A stretch of 64,000 bases of DNA from Candidatus Roizmanbacteria bacterium (lineage in GTDB: Bacteria > Patescibacteriota > Microgenomatia > UBA1406 > GWC2-37-13): NCBI GenBank assembly GCA_016214055.1, contig JACRPE010000007.1, positions 35,781 through 99,780 of the forward strand. The letters run 5' to 3'. The notes beneath the pieces are model-generated. The model was given only the letters and a program-made list of their open reading frames with translations. It was not told where the DNA came from and did not search any database. Of this stretch, positions 16,110-24,657 are shown in pieces. Within the stretch, counting starts at the first letter, position 1; the number at the start of each line of letters is the position of its first letter. The position numbers and the translations under genes are program-made.

Positions 16110-17921
16110 TTATTTCGATGGTGTTCCAGGAGGAACAGGAGTATTTGATTGTTGCTTATTTCTTTCAGTCTCAGGTGCTCCTGCTCCTCGACCAAACGCA
16201 TTAGACCATTTATTACCAAATACAGCTGTCATACCCAAATTGGCAGTACTAAGTTGGCCAAGTAAACTCATACCACCTGCGCCAGCCGATCCAGCTCCTG
16301 CAAAGAAAGTACCGAATCCAAAGTTGAGAGGTAGATCTTTAATACCAAAGAGCTGTTCTTTGGTTAGTTTAACTAAATCAGGAGTCATAAATACAACTCC
16401 CATGCCGATAAAAATAGGGAGAAGAGAAGGGTCTATAACATTTAAAAAAGGTGGTCTCCAAAAATCACCCACTGATGAAAGTTGATTTGATAACACAAAA
16501 CCGATGGTAAGAATGGCTATCACGATGGGAAAAGTGAAGATGTCAGCCATGAGATGTTTGATCCATGTAGAAAAACTTGATTTACCCGGTACCGCTTCAA
16601 ACAACAACATAAAAGGAGCTATAACAATAAGAAATATAATTTGAAGATAAGCTTTAAAAAGCATAAAAAAAATACGGAAAAAGAGAAATAAAATAGTAAA
16701 AAAAATAGCGATTCCAAACAAGATTGCAAGGAATAATGGTACGAGTTGGAACCCAAGTGAAAAAGATATGGAGCCAATAAGGGGGACGGTTATCAATCTC
16801 GTAAGCTTTCCGGTTCCAAACGATATAGCTTGTAAATTTTCAACTGATGTACCAGCGGTAATTTGAAGACCAAAATATACTAATGTCATAATAAGGAAAC
16901 CTCCAACGGTGATTGCTATGACTTGAATTAAACCGGATATAAAAGGGGGTAAAGCCGCAAGCATGGTAGTCATGACGGAAGTTCCAATAAAATTTAATTG
17001 TCCCCAGCCTGAAAGGAAAGATACTCCACCATTTAATGTTGTGTCAACGGCATCAATACCTGTATTAATATTCTGAAAATTAGTATGCTTCATAACATCT
17101 AAATTTGCAGGATTATTAAAAATACTATCCCATAGACTGGTGGCATTACCATTCAAATAATTGTTTTGCATCTTTCCAATATCATAAAAAGCTCCGTTTC
17201 CGCTAATCAGGGAGATAATGATGGCAATCAACACATACATCATGTCGATTAAAAATCCAGCTATGGCAAATGAAAAAGTGATGAGGAGCATGGCGACGAC
17301 TATTCTCGGTAATGCATTTTCAATATTTATTACAGTTTGGGGATTTATTTTCATGCGGAACATGATCATGAAGCCGATTGCGATGAGGACGACGACTAAG
17401 AGCATGTAGGAGACATCCCGAAATACTTTCCAGAGATTCATGATGGGCCGGAGGGACGAAAAACCGATTCCTTCAGATGCATAGGTTTGCGGTACAAATC
17501 CGGCATCTTGCAAAGAAGTATAAGCCCAGTAGACTCCTGAGGCGGGAGGATTCATGAGAGGGAGCATAAAAAGATTAGTAAGTTGACCAGTCAAACTTTT
17601 CGCTTGATATTTGTATGCATCAGCCGGATTATCAGTGCAGGTATCTCCCGTAAGGCCACAAATAATGGAGCGGTAGAGTGCGAGCGTTTTCTTTCCCTCT
17701 TTTGTTTTTTTCAGTTCAGGGTTGTTTACCAGTGTATAGAGTTTCAGTCGATTTTGTTGGTAGGTTGTCTGAGCGGGTTTGTTTAAAGTTTTCTTATCTG
17801 CTCCGATAAAATGAATAAATAAGCTTACTACTATCGCATAAACAAATACTACGAGAAATAGTTTCTTTCCCCATGAAACCGCCGTTCGCAGAATAATTTT
17901 CAGGTCAAAAAGAGAGAACAT
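16110..17921 (-). CDS. VirB6/TrbL-like polytopic membrane protein
   Basis: A 603-aa protein with one N-terminal membrane segment, an extracytoplasmic region (~40-155) and then about eight membrane segments (~165-520). The tail is Gly/Ala/Pro-rich. The layout fits VirB6/TrbL components of type IV secretion systems. Sequence similarity in this family is weak, so the call rests on topology and on the nearby VirB2-like genes. TACAAT (17927-17932) lies 5 nt before the ATG, so it is leaderless with its own promoter despite lying 11 nt after the upstream gene. Confidence 0.65.
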   Translation of the reverse strand: MFSLFDLKIILRTAVSWGKKLFLVVFVYAIVVSLFIHFIGADKKTLNKPAQTTYQQNRLKLYTLVNNPELKKTKEGKKTLALYRSIICGLTGDTCTDNPADAYKYQAKSLTGQLTNLFMLPLMNPPASGVYWAYTSLQDAGFVPQTYASEGIGFSSLRPIMNLWKVFRDVSYMLLVVVLIAIGFMIMFRMKINPQTVINIENALPRIVVAMLLITFSFAIAGFLIDMMYVLIAIIISLISGNGAFYDIGKMQNNYLNGNATSLWDSIFNNPANLDVMKHTNFQNINTGIDAVDTTLNGGVSFLSGWGQLNFIGTSVMTTMLAALPPFISGLIQVIAITVGGFLIMTLVYFGLQITAGTSVENLQAISFGTGKLTRLITVPLIGSISFSLGFQLVPLFLAILFGIAIFFTILFLFFRIFFMLFKAYLQIIFLIVIAPFMLLFEAVPGKSSFSTWIKHLMADIFTFPIVIAILTIGFVLSNQLSSVGDFWRPPFLNVIDPSLLPIFIGMGVVFMTPDLVKLTKEQLFGIKDLPLNFGFGTFFAGAGSAGAGGMSLLGQLSTANLGMTAVFGNKWSNAFGRGAGAPETERNKQQSNTPVPPGTPSK

Positions 17922-17932
17922 AATTCATTGTA

Positions 17933-18379
17933 CTATTTAAAACTAAATCTATCTAACGGTATTCCCGGGTAATTTTTTTTAAGCCATTCATTGAAGACCG
18001 TCTGGTTAGTATTTTTTGGCGCATTTAACACAACGATAAATTGATCGGTTGAAAAATCAAACGTCATGGTAAAAGACGATTGTGTAAGTGGAGTTTTTTT
18101 TCGGAGTTCTCTTTTTTGGGTAGCCAAATCGGTTTCTTCCTTTGATATATTTTGCTCATCAGATGCTCCGGTACCAATTTTAGGATGAGGGATGAGAGTT
18201 GGGGCACGTGACGGTACCGTTTTGTTATCGAGCTGGACTCGGGTCGGAAGTGGTCCCTGAGTAGGTATCACGACACCGGGCGTTTCGCTTTTATTTTTCG
18301 GCAATAGTAAGACCACCACAACAAGAATGACTAAAAAGATTGCTGGAATTATGTAGTAGAGTTTTATTTCGGGTTTCAT
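17933..18379 (-). CDS. Membrane-anchored orphan protein, paralogous to part of the C39 protein
   Basis: A 148-aa protein with one N-terminal membrane segment (~8-28), a Pro/Thr/Ser-rich linker, and a ~60-residue C-terminal domain. That domain (RELRKKTPL ... FIVVLNAP) resembles a segment of the upstream C39 protein (NELKKKLPL ... KLVVTRKTP). The two genes overlap by 4 nt (ATGA). A shared domain in adjacent coupled genes suggests the two proteins bind the same partner. Confidence 0.65.
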   Translation of the reverse strand: MKPEIKLYYIIPAIFLVILVVVVLLLPKNKSETPGVVIPTQGPLPTRVQLDNKTVPSRAPTLIPHPKIGTGASDEQNISKEETDLATQKRELRKKTPLTQSSFTMTFDFSTDQFIVVLNAPKNTNQTVFNEWLKKNYPGIPLDRFSFK

Positions 18380-19560
18380 TTTTTAACCGCAAAGGCGGCG
18401 GCATATTTGGGAAATGGATAACGCACGTTCTCATTTATAGGGGGACTTTGGCTTGCACCATAATACGGGTCATACGCCAGCACATTGCCGTTTTCATCGA
18501 GACCGGTGACCCAGAAGTAATGACCTCCTCCTTTTCCCTCCCTGAACCAAGCTAACACAAAAATAGTCCATCCATTATCCAAGTATGATTTAAAATCACC
18601 CCGCACTTCCTCGATACTGTATTCAATTCCTGAATAGGGAAGTATATAATCTGATGTCTTGACTCCTCGACTCGTTAATACACTTTTTGCATAACTTAAA
18701 CCGGTGCCGCAGGCGGCCCAACCGTTGGATTTATATATTTCAACCACTTCAGGCGGGGTATATTTTTGATCAATATAGCTTGATAGTATCATCGATACCG
18801 TCACCGGTCCGCATCCTGCCTGACACACGTTACAGCCTTCAGCCAGGGGATAGGAATCATAGGAACCCTGGCACTGAGAGTAATAGACATATCCATTTTG
18901 GTTTGACCCGCTGGAAGATAGATTGATAGACGATTGAGAGGATTGACTTGAAGATAAGATCGGTGTTGCCGTTGGAATTAGAGTTGGGATAAGTGTTGGT
19001 ACAGGAGTATTTATAACAGGGGGTTGCAACAATAAGTTAAAAAGAGTCACAATAGTTCCCAACTGTTGCTCCGGACTTTTCGTTGCATAAGGAGTCTGGA
19101 CTTGTTCCATGGTCTTATCCGAGATGATAGTTGTTTTTGGGTTGTCAACCAAGAGGGGATAATTTTTTCCTGTAGCAAAAGATGAAAAAGCCTGATCGGC
19201 AGAAGGAGTTTTCCTTGTTACCACGAGTTTATCTAAGTTTGGGGAGTATTTTAAAATAAAATCGTTTGTCTCAAGGGGTAGCTTCTTCTTCAGTTCATTC
19301 ATCTGTGAAGTTGCCCTTTCATCAGTCAAGTCAACAGAGTTAGAAACGACTGAAGAATTGTTGCCTTGATTTATCGAAGAGGAGGAGCCTCTTGTACGGG
19401 TTGATCCGCCTGAGTATTGATTCGTTGACACAGAGGTTGGAAAAGGGGAGTTGGGAGGGATATTTTTTGGGGCGGTGAGTGATTGGAGGAGGGAAAGAAT
19501 GATGAGAATAAAAACGAGAATAAAAACACCGACAGCTAAATATTTTTTTGAATTATTCAT
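18376..19560 (-). CDS. Membrane-anchored C39-like cysteine peptidase
   Basis: A 394-aa protein. An N-terminal membrane anchor (~8-28) is followed by a Ser/Asn/Thr-rich linker, the small domain shared with the downstream gene, a Pro/Thr linker, and a C39-type papain-like peptidase (~240-394). The predicted triad is Cys in [10 protein letters not shown], His in GGGHYFWV and Asp in AYDPYYG. C39 enzymes cut leader peptides at double glycine or act on envelope peptides. The substrate here is unknown. This ATG is chosen because the anchor begins right after it; in-frame ATGs at 19590 and 19593 are alternatives. It is divergent from clpC. Confidence 0.8.
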   Translation of the reverse strand: MNNSKKYLAVGVFILVFILIILSLLQSLTAPKNIPPNSPFPTSVSTNQYSGGSTRTRGSSSSINQGNNSSVVSNSVDLTDERATSQMNELKKKLPLETNDFILKYSPNLDKLVVTRKTPSADQAFSSFATGKNYPLLVDNPKTTIISDKTMEQVQTPYATKSPEQQLGTIVTLFNLLLQPPVINTPVPTLIPTLIPTATPILSSSQSSQSSINLSSSGSNQNGYVYYSQCQGSYDSYPLAEGCNVCQAGCGPVTVSMILSSYIDQKYTPPEVVEIYKSNGWAACGTGLSYAKSVLTSRGVKTSDYILPYSGIEYSIEEVRGDFKSYLDNGWTIFVLAWFREGKGGGHYFWVTGLDENGNVLAYDPYYGASQSPPINENVRYPFPKYAAAFAVKK

Positions 19561-19567
19561 GATTGTG

Positions 19568-19596
19568 TTGACAACGGACCGACTTTTCATCATAAT
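19568..19596 (+). promoter_or_regulatory. clpC promoter
   Basis: TTGACA (19568-19573), 17-nt spacer, CATAAT (19591-19596). It ends 6 nt before the clpC ATG, predicting a leaderless mRNA. It lies in the 42-bp gap shared with the divergent C39 gene. No repressor palindrome is obvious. Confidence 0.75.
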
Positions 19597-19602
19597 GAAA
19601 AC

Positions 19603-22600
19603 ATGGCCGGCTTCTTTGATTTTATAAAAAAACCAACTCAGAATGCAAGTGCAGGTACAGCACCTCAACCCCAAATACCTCAAGTGGTAAAACCCGTCAT
19701 TCCTCAATCTCCCCAAGTGCAAAATATCAATAACATCATTGCATCGGTCAATTCTTCAGTGTCTCCACCCGTTAAGCCTGTCAGCGTTCAATCGGTGTCA
19801 CCCGGTCAATCCGTCAAGCCACTCGTGACCCCTGCAAATATCGGCACAAAGCCACTTACATCAAACATTGATGCTCAAAAGAGAGCGGCATTGGATCTCA
19901 TGACACATCTTACTCAACGTTCCAACCGTGTATTTTTGTCTGCCCAAACGAAAGCAAAAGAGTTGGAAGATGAGTTCATTGATAGTGAACATTTACTTCA
20001 CGGCCTGCTTTCAGACGGGGAAATATATAAGCTTCTTACCGAATTGAAGTTACAACCACAGTTGGTTGAGGCGGAAATTGCGCCACTCTATAAACGGGGA
20101 GGAAATAAATTAAACCCACCGCAAAATTCACCTCGATTAAAAAGGATTTTAGATAACTCACTCGTGGTTGCGCGCAAATTGGGATTTGAATTTATCTCAC
20201 CCGAACATCTTCTTCTTGCTTTGTTTGAAGAAGGTGAAGGGATCGGCGCTCGTGTCTTGTCAAAGCTTGGCTTGAAGAAAGAGGATCTAAATAAAATAAT
20301 TGTAGGAAAAAAAGAAGGCCTCATGGAAGATCAAAAGGCCGCCGAGAAGAAAAAAAGCAGTATTGAACAGTATACTATCGACTTGACCGCCAAAGCGGCA
20401 CAAGGCTTACTTGATCCGGTAGTTGAAAGATATGAGACCATTGAGCGCGTCATCCACATCCTTTCCCGGAGATCAAAAAATAATCCTGCATTAGTTGGAG
20501 AGGCGGGTGTGGGAAAGACCGCAATCGTGGAAGGACTTGCCGAAAAAATAGTTGCAAAGCAAGTTCCCGAGTCGCTTTTGAATAAACGTATTTTGTCACT
20601 TGATCTCATGGCGGTGTTAGCAGGTGCGTCACATCGGGGCGAGTTTGAAGAACGGATGAAGAATCTTCTTGATGAAGTGAAAGCAAACAAAGGTCAGATT
20701 ATTTTATTCATCGACGAAATTCATAACATCATGGGGGCAGGAGGGGGCGAAGGATCCTCTGATGCTGCTAATTTTTTAAAGCCCGCCTTATCTCGGGGTG
20801 AGATGCAACTTATTGGCGCAACGACTTTGACTGAATATCGAAAATATATCGAGAAAGACCCGGCACTTGAACGGAGATTTCAGCCCATTGTTGTTCCTGA
20901 ACCGACGGAAGAGCAGGCGATTAAAATGTTGAAAGCCATCAAGGGAAAGTATGAAGCATTTCATCGGGTTCAGATTCCCGACTCGGCAATTGAGGCGGCA
21001 GTCAAACTTTCCAAAAGATATGTGGGAGATAGATTTTTACCGGATAAAGCAGTCGACCTCATAGACGAGGCGGCCTCCGCAGTACGCCTTCCCCTTCTTT
21101 CGCTTCCTGAAAATATCAGGTCCCTTGAGACGCGTATCGCAGAATTAAATCAGGAGACAAAAGAAAGTGAAAAATCGGGAGACCCGGTCAAGGTGCGCGT
21201 ACTCCATTCAAAAATTGCGGAGATTACTTCGGAATTAAATGAAAAAAAAGATGATTACAACACGAAAAAGGCGCAGACGACCACTGCCATCTCCGAACAG
21301 ATAATCAAAGACATCGTATCCCGTTGGACGGGAATTCCCATCTCAAAAATTACGGGGACCGAGATGGATAAACTTGCCCATCTTGAGGATATCATGCATA
21401 AACGGTTAATCGGACAGGAAGATGCGGTCTCCTCAGTTGCACAAGCGGTGCGGCGTGGTCGTGCAGGACTCAAATCAAGCCAACGTCCGATCGGAAGCTT
21501 TGTCTTCTTAGGTCCAACCGGAACCGGAAAGACTGAGCTTGCCAAAACATTAGCAGACATCCTTTTCGGACAAGAGGAAGCTATGATTCGCTTCGATATG
21601 ACCGAGTATATGGAAAAACACGAAGTTGCCAAGCTCTTAGGGGCACCCCCCGGTTATGTAGGATATGAGGAGGGGGGGAAATTGACTGAGGCGGTGCGAC
21701 GCAAACCTTATTCAGTAGTGCTTTTTGATGAAGTAGAAAAAGCGCATCCGGATATTTTCAATATTTTGCTCCAAGTACTTGATGATGGACGTTTAACAGA
21801 TAATAAAGGTCATACCGTAACTTTCAAAAATACCGTTGTTATCTGTACCTCCAACATCGGGTCGCAAGTCATCCAGGCCGAGCTTATGAAATCGGGAAAA
21901 GACCAGATTGAGGAACCCAACGTTCTTTCAACCTATACTTTTTCTCCCCGAGGGCGCGAAATACTGACAATTGGAAGTAAGGTATTTGAAAAAGAAGGCG
22001 AGACCGGGAAGTGGGAAGAAAAAATGCTCCTCGATTATTTTGCCGGTCAGGAAATAACCGGTGAAGAAAAAGCGGCTTTTCCCATTCACGGCTTTGACAC
22101 GCAAGCCATGTCAGGAAGCGGGGTCGAGGCAGTTACCAAAGCCGCTGAGATGTATTACCGGACTTCAACAACAGGTAAATCATGGACTAAAACCACCCTC
22201 ATTGAATATTTCAAAAAGGGAGTTGTAATAAACGCACTTCCTGACGCGCCCGATGAACAACTTCCAACCGCGAGTCTCAAGACGCATTGTTTTTCTCCCG
22301 ATGAAAATGAAACAGTTACCTACAAAGATAGGTACTGGAAACGGAAGATGAACGCAGACGACTGGCAGACAGGCTTTTTGAAAGATTATTTTGAAGGTCA
22401 AACCATTGAAAAAGGAACTTTTCCTACAACCTATTGGGATATCCATACTTTTTCACCCGCAGGTAAAGAAATTATCGTGGTTGGAGAAGTGGTTTGGTTT
22501 AGGATGCCTACTGAAACCAGATGGACCATGCAAAGAACTGATGAGTACTTCGGGAAAGACTTCCCACTTCAAAAACAGGTTGAGGAAAAACTCAAAGTTG

Positions 22601-23238
22601 ACGATGAGATTGAGAAGAAAAAATTCGGGTTGTTAAAAGAAAAGGTGATGGCGGAGTTACACAAATTTTTCCGCCCCGAACTTATCAACCGGTTTGATGA
22701 AGTTATTATGTTTGAGCCGCTCCGCTTTATTCACATGAAACGCATCGTTGAAATTCAATTAAAGAGTGTTGTGAAGGCTATGGAGGAGCAGGATATGGGA
22801 TTTAGTTGTACTGAGGCGGCTGTCAAAGAAATAGTCCGAAACGGCTTTGACCCGGTGTTTGGAGCACGACCGCTTCGACGTGCTATTCAAAAACTGGTTG
22901 AAAATCCCATTTCCAGCCTCATTATCGAAAAGAAAATGGGCCCGGGAAATCAGGTGGCAGTAGATTTTGACGGTCAGAATTTTGTATTTAACCTGGATAA
23001 AGCCGATGGGTCAGCCAGTAGTTCTAGCAAGAATGCAATAAAAAAATATGTGTGTGAAGTTTGCGCAAACCGGTTTGAAACAGAAATAATCCCGAACTCA
23101 ACTCCCATATGTTCCAAATGTGCCAGCAGTAAATTACAGGAATTATATGAAGATGCGGGAAACGCTCCTCCGGTCAAACCTGAGCCTGAAGCGCCGGTCC
23201 AAGTCCAGGATCCATCCCTTCAACCCTCCAAGAGTTAA
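19603..23238 (+). CDS. clpC: ClpC-like AAA+ unfoldase with a repeat insertion and zinc tail
   Basis: A 1211-aa Hsp100 ATPase that unfolds proteins, normally for ClpP. Order: Pro/Gln-rich extension (1-95); Clp_N double repeat (~100-240); AAA1 with Walker A GEAGVGKT and Walker [10 protein letters not shown]; short M-domain (~500-560); AAA2 with Walker A GPTGTGKT, Walker [11 protein letters not shown] and sensor motif TSNIGS. Between TSNIGS and [11 protein letters not shown], about 225 residues replace a loop of usually 30-60; they hold about four degenerate repeats. A C-terminal zinc ribbon (CEVC ... CSKC) and Pro-rich tail follow. The short M-domain argues for ClpC over ClpB. The setting among VirB-like genes suggests an envelope-linked job, which is inference. 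Confidence 0.88.
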   Translation: MAGFFDFIKKPTQNASAGTAPQPQIPQVVKPVIPQSPQVQNINNIIASVNSSVSPPVKPVSVQSVSPGQSVKPLVTPANIGTKPLTSNIDAQKRAALDLMTHLTQRSNRVFLSAQTKAKELEDEFIDSEHLLHGLLSDGEIYKLLTELKLQPQLVEAEIAPLYKRGGNKLNPPQNSPRLKRILDNSLVVARKLGFEFISPEHLLLALFEEGEGIGARVLSKLGLKKEDLNKIIVGKKEGLMEDQKAAEKKKSSIEQYTIDLTAKAAQGLLDPVVERYETIERVIHILSRRSKNNPALVGEAGVGKTAIVEGLAEKIVAKQVPESLLNKRILSLDLMAVLAGASHRGEFEERMKNLLDEVKANKGQIILFIDEIHNIMGAGGGEGSSDAANFLKPALSRGEMQLIGATTLTEYRKYIEKDPALERRFQPIVVPEPTEEQAIKMLKAIKGKYEAFHRVQIPDSAIEAAVKLSKRYVGDRFLPDKAVDLIDEAASAVRLPLLSLPENIRSLETRIAELNQETKESEKSGDPVKVRVLHSKIAEITSELNEKKDDYNTKKAQTTTAISEQIIKDIVSRWTGIPISKITGTEMDKLAHLEDIMHKRLIGQEDAVSSVAQAVRRGRAGLKSSQRPIGSFVFLGPTGTGKTELAKTLADILFGQEEAMIRFDMTEYMEKHEVAKLLGAPPGYVGYEEGGKLTEAVRRKPYSVVLFDEVEKAHPDIFNILLQVLDDGRLTDNKGHTVTFKNTVVICTSNIGSQVIQAELMKSGKDQIEEPNVLSTYTFSPRGREILTIGSKVFEKEGETGKWEEKMLLDYFAGQEITGEEKAAFPIHGFDTQAMSGSGVEAVTKAAEMYYRTSTTGKSWTKTTLIEYFKKGVVINALPDAPDEQLPTASLKTHCFSPDENETVTYKDRYWKRKMNADDWQTGFLKDYFEGQTIEKGTFPTTYWDIHTFSPAGKEIIVVGEVVWFRMPTETRWTMQRTDEYFGKDFPLQKQVEEKLKVDDEIEKKKFGLLKEKVMAELHKFFRPELINRFDEVIMFEPLRFIHMKRIVEIQLKSVVKAMEEQDMGFSCTEAAVKEIVRNGFDPVFGARPLRRAIQKLVENPISSLIIEKKMGPGNQVAVDFDGQNFVFNLDKADGSASSSSKNAIKKYVCEVCANRFETEIIPNSTPICSKCASSKLQELYEDAGNAPPVKPEPEAPVQVQDPSLQPSKS
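21925..22575 (+). repeat. Four degenerate protein repeats inside ClpC AAA2
   Basis: Residues ~775-990 contain units starting at about [30 protein letters not shown] and [10 protein letters not shown]. Each runs to an aromatic Trp region and then a DYF/EYF-G motif ([32 protein letters not shown]). The unit is about 45-65 residues. Similarity is at protein level; the DNA copies have diverged. Confidence 0.75.
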
Positions 23239-23253
23239 TGTATAATCACTGGT

Positions 23254-23415
23254 ATGGATAAGAACTTTACTCCCCTTGATCACAAAAAATGGGGCATAAA
23301 AGAAGAAAATCATTTTGAAAGCACCTTCAACACGGTTCTCTTATTTTTGGCGACATTAACTGCCCTTATTGCGAGTATCGTCCTGTTTCTGCTCATCCAA
23401 AAACAAATCCACTAA
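23254..23415 (+). CDS. Small single-span membrane protein, 53 aa
   Basis: A short gene right after clpC. It has about 25 polar residues (MDKNFTPLDHKKWGIKEEN) and then one membrane segment (~29-49). TATAAT (23241-23246) ends 7 nt before the ATG, a strong sign that it is expressed from its own leaderless promoter. I do not recognise a family. Position suggests a partner of the ClpC or of the next membrane protease. Confidence 0.65.
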   Translation: MDKNFTPLDHKKWGIKEENHFESTFNTVLLFLATLTALIASIVLFLLIQKQIH

Positions 23416-23448
23416 AAAAACTCAGATTTGTTTTGTTTTTTCAGTGTC

Positions 23449-23519
23449 TACCCATCTAATCCACTTTTTCCCCTGGAAAATAGGCATTTTCTAGGGTTCA
23501 AATTGGAGTAAGATGGGTA
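23449..23519. promoter_or_regulatory. Long nested inverted repeat upstream of the M50-like gene
   Basis: Outer arms TACCCATCT (23449-23457) and AGATGGGTA (23511-23519); inner arms CCCTGGAAAAT (23471-23481) and ATTTTCTAGGG (23486-23496) with one mismatch. The right outer arm overlaps a possible -10 (TAAGAT, 23509-23514) 8 nt before the next ATG. It could be an operator or a terminator-like hairpin for the preceding gene. Confidence 0.6.
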
Positions 23520-23522
23520 TAC

Positions 23523-24197
23523 ATGGATAGTTTTTTATTCGCATTCTTTCTGTTTATCATCGCAATTCCTATACTTTATGCAGTCTCACGGTATATGCTC
23601 ACTGAATTATTTCTTTTTTTACACTTATTTATCCGCAGACGTGACCTCATCTTTTCAACGATTGCCGTCATATTCTTGCCGGGCACGATTCTACACGAAC
23701 TATCTCATTACCTTACCGCAACCATTCTCTTTCTTCAAGTGGGGGAGGTACATATCATGCCATCCTGGAAAGAAAACCATTTACAACTCGGAAGAGTCAC
23801 CTATAGAAAAGCCGATGTGGTGAGGTCAATCATCGTGGGAGTTGCCCCTTTTTTTGGAGCTCTTTTTTTCTTTTGGTTCGTGGGAGCATTCCATTTATTC
23901 CCCAGTGTTCATATTGCCATAACTTTATTTTTCGGTTATCTGTTATTTTCAGTCTCCGCCAACATGTTTTCATCAAAACAAGACCTCATAGATCTCATCT
24001 ATGTAATACCGATCTGCCTCATCGCAGGAGCAGTCTTCTATATCACCAATGTGAAAATATTCGTTTCTATTCCTGACGCATGGCTACAAAACACGGCTGA
24101 CCTCTTGCAGAGAGTTAATATTTATATTACTATTTCAATAGCGATACACACGGTCTTAATTATGGTATTTAAAAGTTTTAAGATCTTCAGAAGATGA
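23523..24197 (+). CDS. M50-like integral membrane zinc protease
   Basis: A 224-aa protein with about six membrane segments. HELSH (about residue 59-63) is the HExxH zinc motif and sits in a hydrophobic helix, as in site-2 proteases. SSKQDLIDLIY near residue 158 matches the second, aspartate-bearing motif of the M50B group. Such enzymes cut proteins within the membrane. The substrate is unknown; the VirB2-like pilin that follows with a 4-nt overlap (ATGA) is an obvious candidate but only by position. Confidence 0.72.
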   Translation: MDSFLFAFFLFIIAIPILYAVSRYMLTELFLFLHLFIRRRDLIFSTIAVIFLPGTILHELSHYLTATILFLQVGEVHIMPSWKENHLQLGRVTYRKADVVRSIIVGVAPFFGALFFFWFVGAFHLFPSVHIAITLFFGYLLFSVSANMFSSKQDLIDLIYVIPICLIAGAVFYITNVKIFVSIPDAWLQNTADLLQRVNIYITISIAIHTVLIMVFKSFKIFRR

Positions 24198-24511
24198 GCA
24201 CTCGTTTACTGGCACAAAATATAGGCGTGGGGGGAGTGCAGATAAAAGGCCCGCTTGAGGGAATCAGTACAATCGGGGATGTAATAAATATTCTTATCCC
24301 TTTTGTCATGTCACTTGCCGGAGTCATGCTATTTCTTGTACTTATCTGGGGCGGGTATGATGTGATGATGTCCCAGGGCACGCCTGAAAAGATGAAGTCT
24401 GGTCGGGCAAAGATAACCGCCGGAGTTGTAGGATTTATCCTCCTCGTCCTTTCGTATTTTTTCACCAAGCTATTAAGCTATATATTTAATATCGGGCAGG
24501 GAATATTATGA
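24194..24511 (+). CDS. VirB2/TrbC-like pilin
   Basis: A 105-aa protein with two hydrophobic segments (~28-53 and ~72-95) separated by a polar loop with SQGTPEKMKSGRAKI. This matches the two-helix TrbC/VirB2 pilin fold of type IV secretion and conjugative pili. A typical cleaved signal peptide is not obvious. It is translationally coupled to the M50-like protease. It resembles the C-terminal part of the Cys-rich protein at 15334-16101 in layout. Confidence 0.75.
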   Translation: MSTRLLAQNIGVGGVQIKGPLEGISTIGDVINILIPFVMSLAGVMLFLVLIWGGYDVMMSQGTPEKMKSGRAKITAGVVGFILLVLSYFFTKLLSYIFNIGQGIL

Positions 24512-24536
24512 CGGAAGACATATGGTCTTTGGGGTA

Positions 24537-24565
24537 TTGTATTCTGCCGATTGAAGGTGTATAAT
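24537..24565 (+). promoter_or_regulatory. Promoter of the UMP kinase transcription unit
   Basis: TTGTAT (24537-24542), 17-nt spacer, TATAAT (24560-24565). It lies between the pilin stop and a strong terminator hairpin, so RNA made here must read through the hairpin to reach the UMP kinase gene. Confidence 0.6.
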
Positions 24566-24578
24566 ATACATATTGAGT

Positions 24579-24608
24579 ATGTTAAGAATAATTTTTATTT
24601 TTAAGTAA
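24579..24608 (+). promoter_or_regulatory. Possible leader peptide, 9 codons
   Basis: ATG to TAA encodes MLRIIFIFK. The coding run is U-rich (ATTTTTATTTTTAAG). The stop codon is 13 nt before the terminator stem, about the reach of a stalled ribosome. This resembles the E. coli pyrBI attenuator arrangement. It may equally be a chance short frame. Confidence 0.4.
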
Positions 24609-24621
24609 CCAAATAATATAA

Positions 24622-24647
24622 CCCCGCGAGGACGCGGGGATTTTTTT
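24622..24647 (+). terminator. Intrinsic terminator between pilin and UMP kinase genes
   Basis: Perfect 7-bp GC stem CCCCGCG (24622-24628) / CGCGGGG (24633-24639) with a 4-nt loop, then A and seven Ts. It ends 10 nt before the UMP kinase ATG. It could end pilin transcripts, attenuate the kinase transcript, or both. Confidence 0.85.
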
Positions 24648-24657
24648 GCACATTTTT

